Assembly: GCF_014725735.1 (NCBI RefSeq)
Contig: NZ_CP061368.1
Coordinates: forward strand, 207,001 to 271,000
Reading direction: 5' to 3'
DNA: 64,000 nt
From: Wenzhouxiangella sp. AB-CW3
GTDB taxonomy: Bacteria > Pseudomonadota > Gammaproteobacteria > Xanthomonadales > Wenzhouxiangellaceae
Shown here in pieces: positions 51,670 to 59,987 of this stretch (position 1 is the first letter of the stretch; each line of letters starts with the position of its first letter). The position numbers and the translations under genes are program-made. The notes under the pieces were generated by a model. It did no database searches. It was given only the letters and a program-made list of their open reading frames with translations, and was not told where the DNA came from.

Positions 51670-52632
51670 ATGCTGATGCGTTTGCTGATTGGATTGCTGT
51701 TGTCTGTTTCTGTTGCGGCCCAGGCCGATGATGTTCATCCAGGTGCCGAAGCCTTTGTCGAGATGGCCGTGAGCGAGCATGGGCTGGATGCCGACGAGGT
51801 GTGGGCCGTGCTGGCCGAGGCGCGGTATCAGCAGTCGATCATCGATGCCATGACGCGGCCGGCCGAGGCGCGGCCCTGGTATCAGTACCGACCGATTTTT
51901 CTGACCGAAACGCGCATTGACGCGGGCGCGGAGTTCTGGCGCGCCAATCGCGATCTGCTCGAAGAGGTTTCCGAGCGTTTCGGCGTGCCGGTGGAGATCA
52001 TTGTCTCCATCGTCGGCGTGGAAACCAACTACGGGGTCAATACCGGCAGTTTCCGGGTCATCGATGCGCTGGCCACGCTGGGCTTCTACTACCCCCGGCG
52101 CGCGGCCTTCTTTTCCCGCGAGCTGGCCCAGTTCCTGCGCCTGGCCCATGAAGAAAACCTGCCGGTCAACGAGGTGCGGGGGTCGTACGCCGGCGCCATG
52201 GGGATCGGCCAGTTCATCCCGTCGAGCTACCGCGCCTATGCCGTGGATTTCGACGGCAGTGGTTCGCGGGATCTGTGGCGTTCGCTGCCCGACGCACTCG
52301 GCTCGGTGGCCAATTACCTGGCCGAACATGACTGGGACCCGGATGGCCTGACGGTGTTGCCGGTCAATGGCGTGCCCGATGACCTGGACTTCGAGTTCAA
52401 TCCGCGCCTGGCCACCAGCCTGGAAGAGCTGGCCGGGCAGGGCATCGATTTCGACCGCGATGGCCTCTCGCCCGACACGCCGGCCACGCTGGTCGAACTC
52501 GAGACCGAGAACGGCCGGGAGTACTGGGTGGGGCTGAACAATTTCTACGTCATCACCCGCTACAACCGCTCGCCGCTGTATGCCATGGCAGTCATCCAGC
52601 TGGCCGAAGCCATCCGGGAGCGCAAACAGTGA
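51670..52632 (+). CDS. mltB: Membrane-bound lytic transglycosylase B family (MltB)
   Basis: A 320-residue lytic transglycosylase of GH103. The N-terminus MLMRLLIGLLLSVSVAAQA is a signal peptide without a lipobox Cys, so the enzyme is probably soluble periplasmic. The catalytic Glu is in IVGVETNYGVNTG. The family motifs YPRRAAFFSRELAQFL, GSYAGAMGIGQFIPSSYRAYAVDFDG and GSVANYLAEHDW follow in order. It cleaves glycan strands to 1,6-anhydromuramoyl products. The frame also opens at ATG 51649, which would put acidic residues before the signal peptide, so I prefer 51670. Its stop overlaps the rlpA start by one base. Confidence 0.93.
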   Translation: MLMRLLIGLLLSVSVAAQADDVHPGAEAFVEMAVSEHGLDADEVWAVLAEARYQQSIIDAMTRPAEARPWYQYRPIFLTETRIDAGAEFWRANRDLLEEVSERFGVPVEIIVSIVGVETNYGVNTGSFRVIDALATLGFYYPRRAAFFSRELAQFLRLAHEENLPVNEVRGSYAGAMGIGQFIPSSYRAYAVDFDGSGSRDLWRSLPDALGSVANYLAEHDWDPDGLTVLPVNGVPDDLDFEFNPRLATSLEELAGQGIDFDRDGLSPDTPATLVELETENGREYWVGLNNFYVITRYNRSPLYAMAVIQLAEAIRERKQ

Positions 52633-53417
52633 TGCGTACTGCACTGCCGCTCATTGCCGTGGCGGTGCTGCTGGCCGGTTGCGGGCGCGAGGTCCGCATG
52701 CCCGGGCCCGAGGTCGACGGGGCCCCGGACGATCAGCTTGATCCGGCCCTGATCGAGACACCCCAGCCGCGCCCCGAGCCCCCCAGCGCCTACGGCAATC
52801 ACAGTCCCTACGAGGTCTTCGGCCAGACCTATCACGTCCGCTCCACTGCCGAGGGCTACGCCGAACGCGGCATTGCCTCGTGGTACGGCACCAAGTTTCA
52901 TGGTCGCCCGACCTCGTCGGGCGAGCCCTACGACATGTACCGCATGACCGCGGCGCATCGCAGTCTGCCCCTGCCGACCTGGGCCGAGGTGACCCGGCTC
53001 GATACCGGCAAGACCATTATCGTACGCATCAACGACCGCGGCCCGTTCCATCCCGATCGCATCATCGACCTGTCCTGGGCGGCGGCGGTCAAGCTCGACA
53101 TGGTCGACAAGGGCACGGCGCCGGTGAAGGTGCGCGCGATTACCTTTGACGAGGATCAGGGCGTGACGCCGCGACCGGCCCGAGTGCCGGTATTTGTCCA
53201 GGTGGGCGCCTTTTCCGACCAGGATCGCGCCCGCGGCATGGCCGAACGGCTTGAAAACGCCGGCCTGGGACCCATACACACCGAAACGGCACGCAATGCC
53301 GGCGGGCCTATCTGGCGCGTTCGGGTCGGCCCGATCGACCAGGTCGAGCGTGCCCGATCCCTGATCGAACGGGTCACCGAACTGGGCTTCGGTCCGGCAC
53401 AATATGTCTATCCCTGA
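52632..53417 (+). CDS. rlpA: RlpA-like septal lytic transglycosylase lipoprotein
   Basis: A 261-residue lipoprotein with signal sequence ending LLAGC (Cys18 lipidated) and a Pro-rich linker. The double-psi beta-barrel domain has GIASWYGTKFHGRPTSSGEPYDM, MTAAHRSLPLPT and VRINDRGPFHPDRIIDLSWAAA. A C-terminal SPOR domain starts about residue 185 (VFVQVGAFSDQDRARGMAERL) and binds denuded glycans at the septum. RlpA cleaves such glycans in pseudomonads. The gene sits in the classic PBP2-rodA-rlpA-dacA order. Confidence 0.93.
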   Translation: MRTALPLIAVAVLLAGCGREVRMPGPEVDGAPDDQLDPALIETPQPRPEPPSAYGNHSPYEVFGQTYHVRSTAEGYAERGIASWYGTKFHGRPTSSGEPYDMYRMTAAHRSLPLPTWAEVTRLDTGKTIIVRINDRGPFHPDRIIDLSWAAAVKLDMVDKGTAPVKVRAITFDEDQGVTPRPARVPVFVQVGAFSDQDRARGMAERLENAGLGPIHTETARNAGGPIWRVRVGPIDQVERARSLIERVTELGFGPAQYVYP

Positions 53418-54609
53418 GACCGAGACTCACAATCGTCCAATCGACATGATTTCCCATTTCTCCCTGATCAAGATCATCGCGCTGACCCTGGTGCTGTCGG
53501 CCGCCCCGGCCCTGGCCCAGTCGCCGGTACCGTCACCGCCGTCCGTGGGTGCGACCAGTTACGTGCTGGTCGACTATCACAGCAACCAGACCATCGCCGA
53601 GCGTGAACCCGATGCCCGGGTCGAGCCGGCCAGCATCACCAAGCTGATGACCTCCTACCTGGTGTTTTCCGAGATTCGTGACGGCAACCTGTCGCTGGAT
53701 GACGAAGTGGTCATTTCCGAGTATGCCTGGCGCATGCCCGGCTCGCGGATGTTTGTCGAGGTCGGCAATCGCGTCGGTATCGAGGAGTTGCTCAAGGGTG
53801 TCATCATCCAGTCGGGCAACGACGCCAGCGTGGCGCTGGCCGAGCATGTCGGCGGTTCCGAGGAGGTCTTTGCCGGCATGATGAACGATGCCGCCGCCCG
53901 CCTGGGCATGACCGGCACCAACTACACCAATGCCACCGGTCTGCCAGACCCCGACCAGTACACCACGGCACGCGACATTGCCATTCTGGCCGCCGCCCTG
54001 ATCCGGGAATTTCCGGATTTCTATTCCTGGTACTCGGAGCGTGAATACACTTTCAACGGCATTCGCCAGCACAACCGCAACCGCTTGTTGTGGCGCGACC
54101 CCTCGGTTGACGGCCTCAAGACCGGGCATACCTCCAGTGCCGGCTACTGCCTGGTGACCTCGGCCAGCCGCGACGGCATGCGCCTGATCAGCGTGGTCAT
54201 GGGCACCGACAGCGAGGACGCCCGTGCCACGGCCAGCCAGTCGCTGCTCAACTACGGTTTCCGCTTCTTCGAGACCTACCAGCTCTACGAGGCCGGAGAC
54301 AAACTCAGCAGCGAGCGCATCTGGCGGGGGCGTGACAACAAGATCGATCTGGGCATCGAGGACGAGTTGTTCGTGACCATTCCGCGCAGTCGTTACGAGG
54401 CGCTCGAAGCGCGCCTGGAAATGGACGATACGCTGACTGCTCCGGTCAGCGCGGGCAGCGAGCTGGGCCGGCTGGTGATCAGCCTGGATGGCGAGTCGGT
54501 GGCCGAGCGGCCGCTGGTGGCGCTGACCGACATCGAGGAGGCCGGCTTCTTCGGCCGCGCCACCGACAGCGTGCGGTTGTGGCTGGGCGGATTGTTCGGA
54601 GGCGATTGA
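53404..54609 (+). CDS. dacA: D-alanyl-D-alanine carboxypeptidase (PBP5/6 type)
   Basis: A 401-residue low-molecular-mass PBP. It has a signal peptide (ALTLVLSAAPALA) and a peptidase S11 domain with S-I-T-K (EPASITKLMTSY), SGN (IQSGNDAS) and KTG (DGLKTGHTSSAGY). A PBP5_C beta domain and a C-terminal amphipathic anchor (SVRLWLGGLFGGD) follow. It trims the terminal D-Ala from pentapeptides in the periplasm. The start overlaps rlpA by 14 bp if ATG 53404 is right; ATG 53446 would give a shorter, more typical signal region. Confidence 0.95.
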   Translation: MSIPETETHNRPIDMISHFSLIKIIALTLVLSAAPALAQSPVPSPPSVGATSYVLVDYHSNQTIAEREPDARVEPASITKLMTSYLVFSEIRDGNLSLDDEVVISEYAWRMPGSRMFVEVGNRVGIEELLKGVIIQSGNDASVALAEHVGGSEEVFAGMMNDAAARLGMTGTNYTNATGLPDPDQYTTARDIAILAAALIREFPDFYSWYSEREYTFNGIRQHNRNRLLWRDPSVDGLKTGHTSSAGYCLVTSASRDGMRLISVVMGTDSEDARATASQSLLNYGFRFFETYQLYEAGDKLSSERIWRGRDNKIDLGIEDELFVTIPRSRYEALEARLEMDDTLTAPVSAGSELGRLVISLDGESVAERPLVALTDIEEAGFFGRATDSVRLWLGGLFGGD

Positions 54610-54618
54610 CGGCTGCAC

Positions 54619-54888
54619 ATGGTCGAGCACGACGACGGTCCGCTTGAGTTTCCCTGCCGCTGGCCGGTCAAGGCCATGGTGCGCAGCGGCGAGGATGTCA
54701 TGGCCGAGGTGCTGCGCGCCATTGGGCGCCATGCCGAACTTCCGGATGAAAAGGATGTTCGCGTGCGTCCTAGCCGCCATGGTCGTTTCGAAAGCATTAC
54801 CGTGACCATCGAGGTCCGATCACGCTCTCACCTGGAGTCGGTGTATTCCGAAGTTCGGGACGTGCCGGCGGTGGTGATGACGCTTTGA
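54619..54888 (+). CDS. ybeD: YbeD family protein (DUF493)
   Basis: An 89-residue DUF493 protein with an ACT-like alpha/beta fold: PLEFPCRWPVKAMVR, a helix VMAEVLRAIGRHA, and SITVTIEVRSRSHLESVYSEV. The gene is conserved between dacA and lipB in proteobacteria and its function is not established. It begins nine bases after dacA. A G/A-rich repetitive gap of about 55 bp (GGGAGACGG units) precedes lipB. Confidence 0.92.
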   Translation: MVEHDDGPLEFPCRWPVKAMVRSGEDVMAEVLRAIGRHAELPDEKDVRVRPSRHGRFESITVTIEVRSRSHLESVYSEVRDVPAVVMTL

Positions 54889-54944
54889 ATGCGGGGCGGG
54901 AGACGGAAGATGGGAGACGGTAGACGGATGATGGGGCATTGATA

Positions 54945-55658
54945 ATGGTTACATCCTGCCAATCAGCCAAGGGTTCAGCCCGGGAACTCCTGGTTCGCCA
55001 CCTGGGTCGTCAGCCCTACGAGACGGTCTGGGCGGCGATGCGCGATTTCACCGACGAGCGTGATGAGTCCACGGCCGACGAGTTGTGGCTGGTCGAGCAT
55101 GATCCGGTGTTTACCCAGGGGTTGGCCGGCAAGCCCGAGCATCTGATCAATCCGGGCAATATCCCGGTGGTCCAGACCGATCGCGGCGGGCAGGTGACCT
55201 ATCACGGTCCGGGCCAGGTCGTGGCCTACCCGCTGCTCGACCTGGAGCGGCTCGGCGTGGGTGTGCGCTGCCTGGTCGATCGCCTCGAGCAGGCCGTTAT
55301 CGACGTGCTGGCCGGCCACGCGGTGGTCGGCACCCGCAAGGATGGCGCTCCCGGAGTGTTCGTCGACGCCGCCAAGATTGCCTCCATCGGCCTCAAGGTT
55401 CGGCGCGGACGCACGTATCACGGCCTGGCCTTCAACGTTGATATGGATCTCACCCCCTTTTCCTGGATCAATCCCTGTGGATTTGCCGGGTTGGAGATGA
55501 CGCAGGTAAGTGCCCACGTCCCCGAAGCGCAGTGGCAGGACATGGCCGACAAGCTGGTGAAGGCACTGGCGCCCCTGATGGGTTACCATCGAACCGACAT
55601 ACAGGACACGATGCCGGAGAAGCTTCGAACTGAAGCCGTCGTATCCGGTCATAGCTGA
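54945..55658 (+). CDS. lipB: Lipoate-protein ligase B (octanoyltransferase)
   Basis: A 237-residue LipB. It has the conserved [22 protein letters not shown], the catalytic Lys in [14 protein letters not shown] and the catalytic Cys in [14 protein letters not shown], with His in [13 protein letters not shown]. It transfers octanoyl from acyl carrier protein to lipoyl domains of 2-oxoacid dehydrogenases in the cytoplasm. ATG 54945 is used. lipA, often the next gene, is absent here; prc follows after one base. Confidence 0.95.
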   Translation: MVTSCQSAKGSARELLVRHLGRQPYETVWAAMRDFTDERDESTADELWLVEHDPVFTQGLAGKPEHLINPGNIPVVQTDRGGQVTYHGPGQVVAYPLLDLERLGVGVRCLVDRLEQAVIDVLAGHAVVGTRKDGAPGVFVDAAKIASIGLKVRRGRTYHGLAFNVDMDLTPFSWINPCGFAGLEMTQVSAHVPEAQWQDMADKLVKALAPLMGYHRTDIQDTMPEKLRTEAVVSGHS

Positions 55659-55659
55659 C

Positions 55660-57819
55660 ATGAAAACGAACCTGATCCGCTTCTCGCTTCTTGCAGTGCT
55701 GGCGCTGGTTTCCGTCCCGGCGCTGATGGGACTCTACACGCCCACCTCGGCGCCGGCGGCGATTACCGAGTCGTCGCCCGATGCGCTGGCGGCCGAGCCG
55801 CATCACGAGCATGCCAGCCGGCTGGCATCGCGGTTTCTGACCAGCTACCACTACCACCGGCAGGATCTCGACGATGACATGTCGTCGCGCATCTTCGATC
55901 AGTACCTGCGCCAGCTCGATCCCAACCGCTCGTTCTTCACGGCCTCCGATGTCGATGACATGGAGCGCTACCGCGACTACCTGTCCGATGCGATCCGCCA
56001 GGCCGATCTCGACCCGGCCTACGACATGTTCAACCTCTACGCACGCCGGGTCGACGAGCGCACCGACCACGCCCTCGCGCTGCTCAAGAAGGGTTTCGAC
56101 TTCGATATCGAGGAAGAATACCGCTTCGACCGGCGCGAGGCCGACTGGGCAGCCGATCGTGAGTCGCTAGACGAGATCTGGCGTAAGCGGGTCAAGAACG
56201 ACTGGCTGCGCCTGCGCCTGGCCGACCAGGACGACGAGAGCATTGTGGAAACCCTGACCGAACGCTACGAAGGCCTGCAGCGTCGCGTCCACGAGCTCAA
56301 CAGCGAAGACGTGTTTTCGCTGTTCATGAACGCCTTTACCCGCTCGGTCGAGCCGCATTCGGCCTACATGTCGCCGCGGCGCTCGGAGGATTTTGAAATC
56401 TCCATGCGGCTGTCACTCGACGGCATCGGCGCCATGCTCCAGCGCGAAACCGAGTACACCACGGTCATGGAGGTTGTGCCGGGTGGTCCGGCCGACCTGG
56501 ATGGCCGCCTGCAGCCGGGTGATCGCATCATTGCCGTCGGCCAGGGCGAGGATGGCGACATGGTCGATGTGGTCGGCTGGCGCCTGGACCATGTGGTCGA
56601 CCTGATCCGCGGTGAGCGCGACACCGTCGTGCGGCTGGAAGTGTTGCCGGCCGAGACCGGTCTGGGGGGTCCGTCGACCGAACTCGAGATCACCCGCAAC
56701 GAGGTCAAGCTCGAAGAGCAGGCCGCCAGCAAGGAAGTCATCGAGGTGCCGGTGGGTGACGAGACCCGTCGGATTGGCATCGTGCGCGTGCCGGTGTTCT
56801 ATGTCGACTTCCAGGGCCGGGCCCGCAACGAACCCAATTACCGGTCGAGCACGCGTGATGTGCGTCGCCTGATCAACGAACTCAAGTCCGACGGTATTGA
56901 CGGCCTGGTGGTCGATCTGCGCGGCAACGGCGGTGGTGCCCTGGTCGAGGCCACCACCATGACCGGGCTGTTCATCGATACCGGTCCGGTGGTTCAGGTC
57001 CGTGATTCCCGTGGCCGGGTCAGCCTGGAAGAGGACCGCGAGCCGGGCATGGCCTGGGAAGGGCCGCTGGGTGTGCTGGTTGATCGGCGCAGCGCCTCGG
57101 CCTCGGAAATCTTTGCCGCCGCCATCCAGGACTATGGGCGCGGCGTCGTCATCGGCGAGCCTACCTTCGGCAAGGGCACGGTGCAGAACCTGATCGATCT
57201 CGACAACATGTCGCGCGGCGAGGACGACAAGATGGGCCAGATCAAGCTGACCATGGCCCAGTTCTATCGCATTGCCGGCGGTTCCACCCAGGCCAAGGGC
57301 GTGGTGCCTGATTTTGTCCTGCCGTCGCCGGGAGATCCCGAGGACTGGGGCGAAAGCGCGCTGGATTTCGCCATGCCCTGGGGCGAAATCGATGCAACGG
57401 ACTTCAAACCCTATGCAGACCTCTCAGGCCTGATCGACTTGGCTCGCCACCGTCACGAAGAGCGCGTCAAGACCGATGACAAGTTTGCCGACCTGATGGC
57501 CGAACTTGCCGAGTGGGAAGAGCAGCGTGACCGTGAGACGGTGTCGTTGCACGAGCCGACCCGTCGCAAGGAAGTCGAGGCCGCCGAGGAGCGACGCGCA
57601 TCGCGCCATGCCCGCGGCACGCCCGACCTGGAAGAGGGGCTGCTCGAAGGCGTGGCTGCGGTGGACGATGACGAGGATGATGAGGATGACGACGACGAGG
57701 CACCGGACCTGTTCCTGACCGAATCGGCCCGCATCCTGTCCGATCTGATCGACTACGATCGCGACACGCACCTGCTGGCCCACAGCGAGGCGGCACCCTC
57801 CGGCATCGACGTCGACTGA
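55660..57819 (+). CDS. prc: Tail-specific protease Prc (S41A)
   Basis: A 719-residue periplasmic protease. It has a signal peptide, the N-terminal helical domain (LDPNRSFFTASDVDDMERY), a PDZ domain about 240-330 (LDGIGAMLQRETEYTTVMEVVPGGPADL) and the S41 catalytic core. The core has the nucleophile Ser in RRSASASEIFAAAIQDYGR and the Lys in FGKGTVQNL. A C-terminal DUF3340-like region carries a run of acidic residues (VDDDEDDEDDDDEAPD) that is longer than usual. It degrades proteins with nonpolar C-termini and controls lytic enzymes, fitting this murein gene cluster. Confidence 0.94.
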   Translation: MKTNLIRFSLLAVLALVSVPALMGLYTPTSAPAAITESSPDALAAEPHHEHASRLASRFLTSYHYHRQDLDDDMSSRIFDQYLRQLDPNRSFFTASDVDDMERYRDYLSDAIRQADLDPAYDMFNLYARRVDERTDHALALLKKGFDFDIEEEYRFDRREADWAADRESLDEIWRKRVKNDWLRLRLADQDDESIVETLTERYEGLQRRVHELNSEDVFSLFMNAFTRSVEPHSAYMSPRRSEDFEISMRLSLDGIGAMLQRETEYTTVMEVVPGGPADLDGRLQPGDRIIAVGQGEDGDMVDVVGWRLDHVVDLIRGERDTVVRLEVLPAETGLGGPSTELEITRNEVKLEEQAASKEVIEVPVGDETRRIGIVRVPVFYVDFQGRARNEPNYRSSTRDVRRLINELKSDGIDGLVVDLRGNGGGALVEATTMTGLFIDTGPVVQVRDSRGRVSLEEDREPGMAWEGPLGVLVDRRSASASEIFAAAIQDYGRGVVIGEPTFGKGTVQNLIDLDNMSRGEDDKMGQIKLTMAQFYRIAGGSTQAKGVVPDFVLPSPGDPEDWGESALDFAMPWGEIDATDFKPYADLSGLIDLARHRHEERVKTDDKFADLMAELAEWEEQRDRETVSLHEPTRRKEVEAAEERRASRHARGTPDLEEGLLEGVAAVDDDEDDEDDDDEAPDLFLTESARILSDLIDYDRDTHLLAHSEAAPSGIDVD

Positions 57820-57830
57820 CCGGGCCCGGC

Positions 57831-59981
57831 GTGGGTTCCGCCCCGCTCGCGGCCCGCGTGGTCGTGCCGGTACCGCTGCCGCGGCCCTTTGATTACCTAC
57901 CGCCGTCCGGGCAGACCCTGCCGCCGGTGGGCAGTCGGGTGCTGGTGCCTTTCGGCAAGCGCGAATGCGTTGGCCTGGTCGTCGACCACCAGGCCCCGAC
58001 CCATGCCAGCGATCGGCTCAAGCCGATCAGCCAGGTGCTCGATCCGGCTCTGGTTTCTCCCCAACTGCTTGAACTGGCGCTCTGGTGCTGCCGCTACTAC
58101 GGGGCGGCACCCGGAGAGGCGGTCAATCTTCTGCTGCCCGGGGCACTCCGACGAATCCGGGGTTTTCGCCCGCCGCCACTGCCATTCCTGGCACTGACCG
58201 AAGCCGGCCGGTCGGCCGGGCTGGAGCGTGCGCCGCGTCAGGCCGAAGTGCGTGAATCGCTGATAGACGGGGCACGGCCACGACAGGAACTGATCGAGCA
58301 GGGCATCGGCAGCGAGGTGTTGCGGCGCATGCATCAAGCTGGTCTGCTGCAGGAGATGGACCGGGCCGAGCTGCCAGCGCCGGAACCCGGCCCGACCCTC
58401 AACGCCCAGCAGCGCCATGCCGTGGCCGCCGTGCTGGCCGCCCGCCATCGCTTCGAATGCCTGCTGCTGGCAGGGATCACCGGCAGCGGCAAGACCGAGG
58501 TCTACCTGCGCGCCGCTCGCCGCATGCTCGCGCGCGACCGCCAGGTGCTGATCCTGATTCCGGAAATCGGACTGACCGCGCAACTGGTCCGGCGTATCGA
58601 GTCGCGCCTGGGCGCTCCGGCCCGCGTCTATCACTCGGGCCTGAGCGAAGGCGAACGGCTGGCCTGCTGGCGGGCCGCTCATGATGGTTCGGCCCGCGTG
58701 ATTGTCGGTACCCGCTCGGCGGTGTTCCTGCCGCTGGTGCGGCCCGGCCTGATCGTGGTCGACGAGGAGCATGATGGCTCCTACAAGCAGGCCGAGGGCG
58801 CCCGCTACCACGGCCGTGACGTGGCGGTGATGCGCGCACGCCGGCTGGGTATACCCATTGTGCTGGGCTCGGCTACACCATCGCTGGAAAGCCTGCACAA
58901 CGAATATCAGGGCCGCTACCGCCTGCTCGAACTGAGCGAGCGCGCCGGTACGGCACGGCTGCCGCGCTGGCGCGTTACCGATGCCCGCGGCCGGGGCGGT
59001 GGGCTGGACCCGGAATTGGTCACGGCCATCCGGCGCCATCTCGATACCGGCGGCCAGGTGCTGGTTTATCGCAATCGACGCGGCTATGCTCCAGTGCTGA
59101 TGTGCGCCGAGTGCGGCTGGTCGGCCGACTGCCATCGCTGCGATGCCCACATGACCTGGCATCAGTCCGCCGCCAGCTTGCAATGCCATCATTGCGGCCA
59201 CTACCAGCGAACCCCGCCGCGCTGTCCCGAGTGCGGCTCACCGGAACTGCTGGCGCTGGGGGCGGGCACCGAGCGGTTGGAAGATCAATTTCGGCAGGCT
59301 TTTTCGGATGTGCCGGTGCACCGGGTCGATCGCGACAGCATGAGCGGCCGCCACGATTTCGACGAGCTGCTCGCCAGCGTGCGCGAGGGCCAGCCCTGCA
59401 TTCTGGTCGGCACGCAGATGCTGGCCAAGGGCCACCACCTGCCGGGGGTAACCTTGGCGGCCGTGCTCGATGTCGACCAGGCCCTGTTCAGCGCCGACTT
59501 CCGGGCTCCGGAACGCCTGGGCCAGGTGGTCTGCCAGGTGGCCGGGCGCGCCGGTCGTGGTGAGCGCGAAGGCGAGTTTCTGCTCCTGACCCGTCACCCG
59601 GAGCACCCTCTGGTCACCGACCTGGCCCGGGGCCACTACCTGGGCTTTGCGCGCCGCCTGCTCGACGAGCGCTGCGCCGCCCAGCTACCGCCGGCCACGG
59701 CGCTGGCCCTGCTGCGTGCCGAAGCCCACCAGGTCGATGCGCCCCGCGCCTTCCTCAAGCAGGCCGCGGGGCTGCTGCGCTCAGCGCATATCGAAATCAT
59801 CGGCCCCTTGCCGGCCATCATGACCCGGCGCGGCGGCTACTGGCGTTTCCAGCTCTGGTTGCAGGCTGACGACCGGGCCCGGCTCTCGGCGCACCTGGGA
59901 AGACACTACGAAGGCCTGCACGAACTGCCGGCCAGCCGCCAGGTGCGCTGGCACCTGGACATGGACGCCCTGGAGCTGTAG
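57831..59981 (+). CDS. priA: Primosomal protein N' (PriA helicase)
   Basis: A 716-residue PriA. The N-terminal DNA-binding domain VVVPVPLPRPFDYLPP is followed by the superfamily 2 helicase core, with Walker A GITGSGKTEVYL, DEEH in VVDEEHDGSYKQAEGARYHGRD and the LGSATPSLES motif. The zinc-binding insert has CAECGWSADCHRCDAHM and CHHCG...CPECG (eight Cys). QVAGRAGRGEREGEF comes near the end. It reloads the replisome at stalled forks. GTG 57831 begins 12 bp after prc. The gene converges on pbpC with six bases between. Confidence 0.95.
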   Translation: MGSAPLAARVVVPVPLPRPFDYLPPSGQTLPPVGSRVLVPFGKRECVGLVVDHQAPTHASDRLKPISQVLDPALVSPQLLELALWCCRYYGAAPGEAVNLLLPGALRRIRGFRPPPLPFLALTEAGRSAGLERAPRQAEVRESLIDGARPRQELIEQGIGSEVLRRMHQAGLLQEMDRAELPAPEPGPTLNAQQRHAVAAVLAARHRFECLLLAGITGSGKTEVYLRAARRMLARDRQVLILIPEIGLTAQLVRRIESRLGAPARVYHSGLSEGERLACWRAAHDGSARVIVGTRSAVFLPLVRPGLIVVDEEHDGSYKQAEGARYHGRDVAVMRARRLGIPIVLGSATPSLESLHNEYQGRYRLLELSERAGTARLPRWRVTDARGRGGGLDPELVTAIRRHLDTGGQVLVYRNRRGYAPVLMCAECGWSADCHRCDAHMTWHQSAASLQCHHCGHYQRTPPRCPECGSPELLALGAGTERLEDQFRQAFSDVPVHRVDRDSMSGRHDFDELLASVREGQPCILVGTQMLAKGHHLPGVTLAAVLDVDQALFSADFRAPERLGQVVCQVAGRAGRGEREGEFLLLTRHPEHPLVTDLARGHYLGFARRLLDERCAAQLPPATALALLRAEAHQVDAPRAFLKQAAGLLRSAHIEIIGPLPAIMTRRGGYWRFQLWLQADDRARLSAHLGRHYEGLHELPASRQVRWHLDMDALEL

Positions 59982-59987
59982 CGCGAC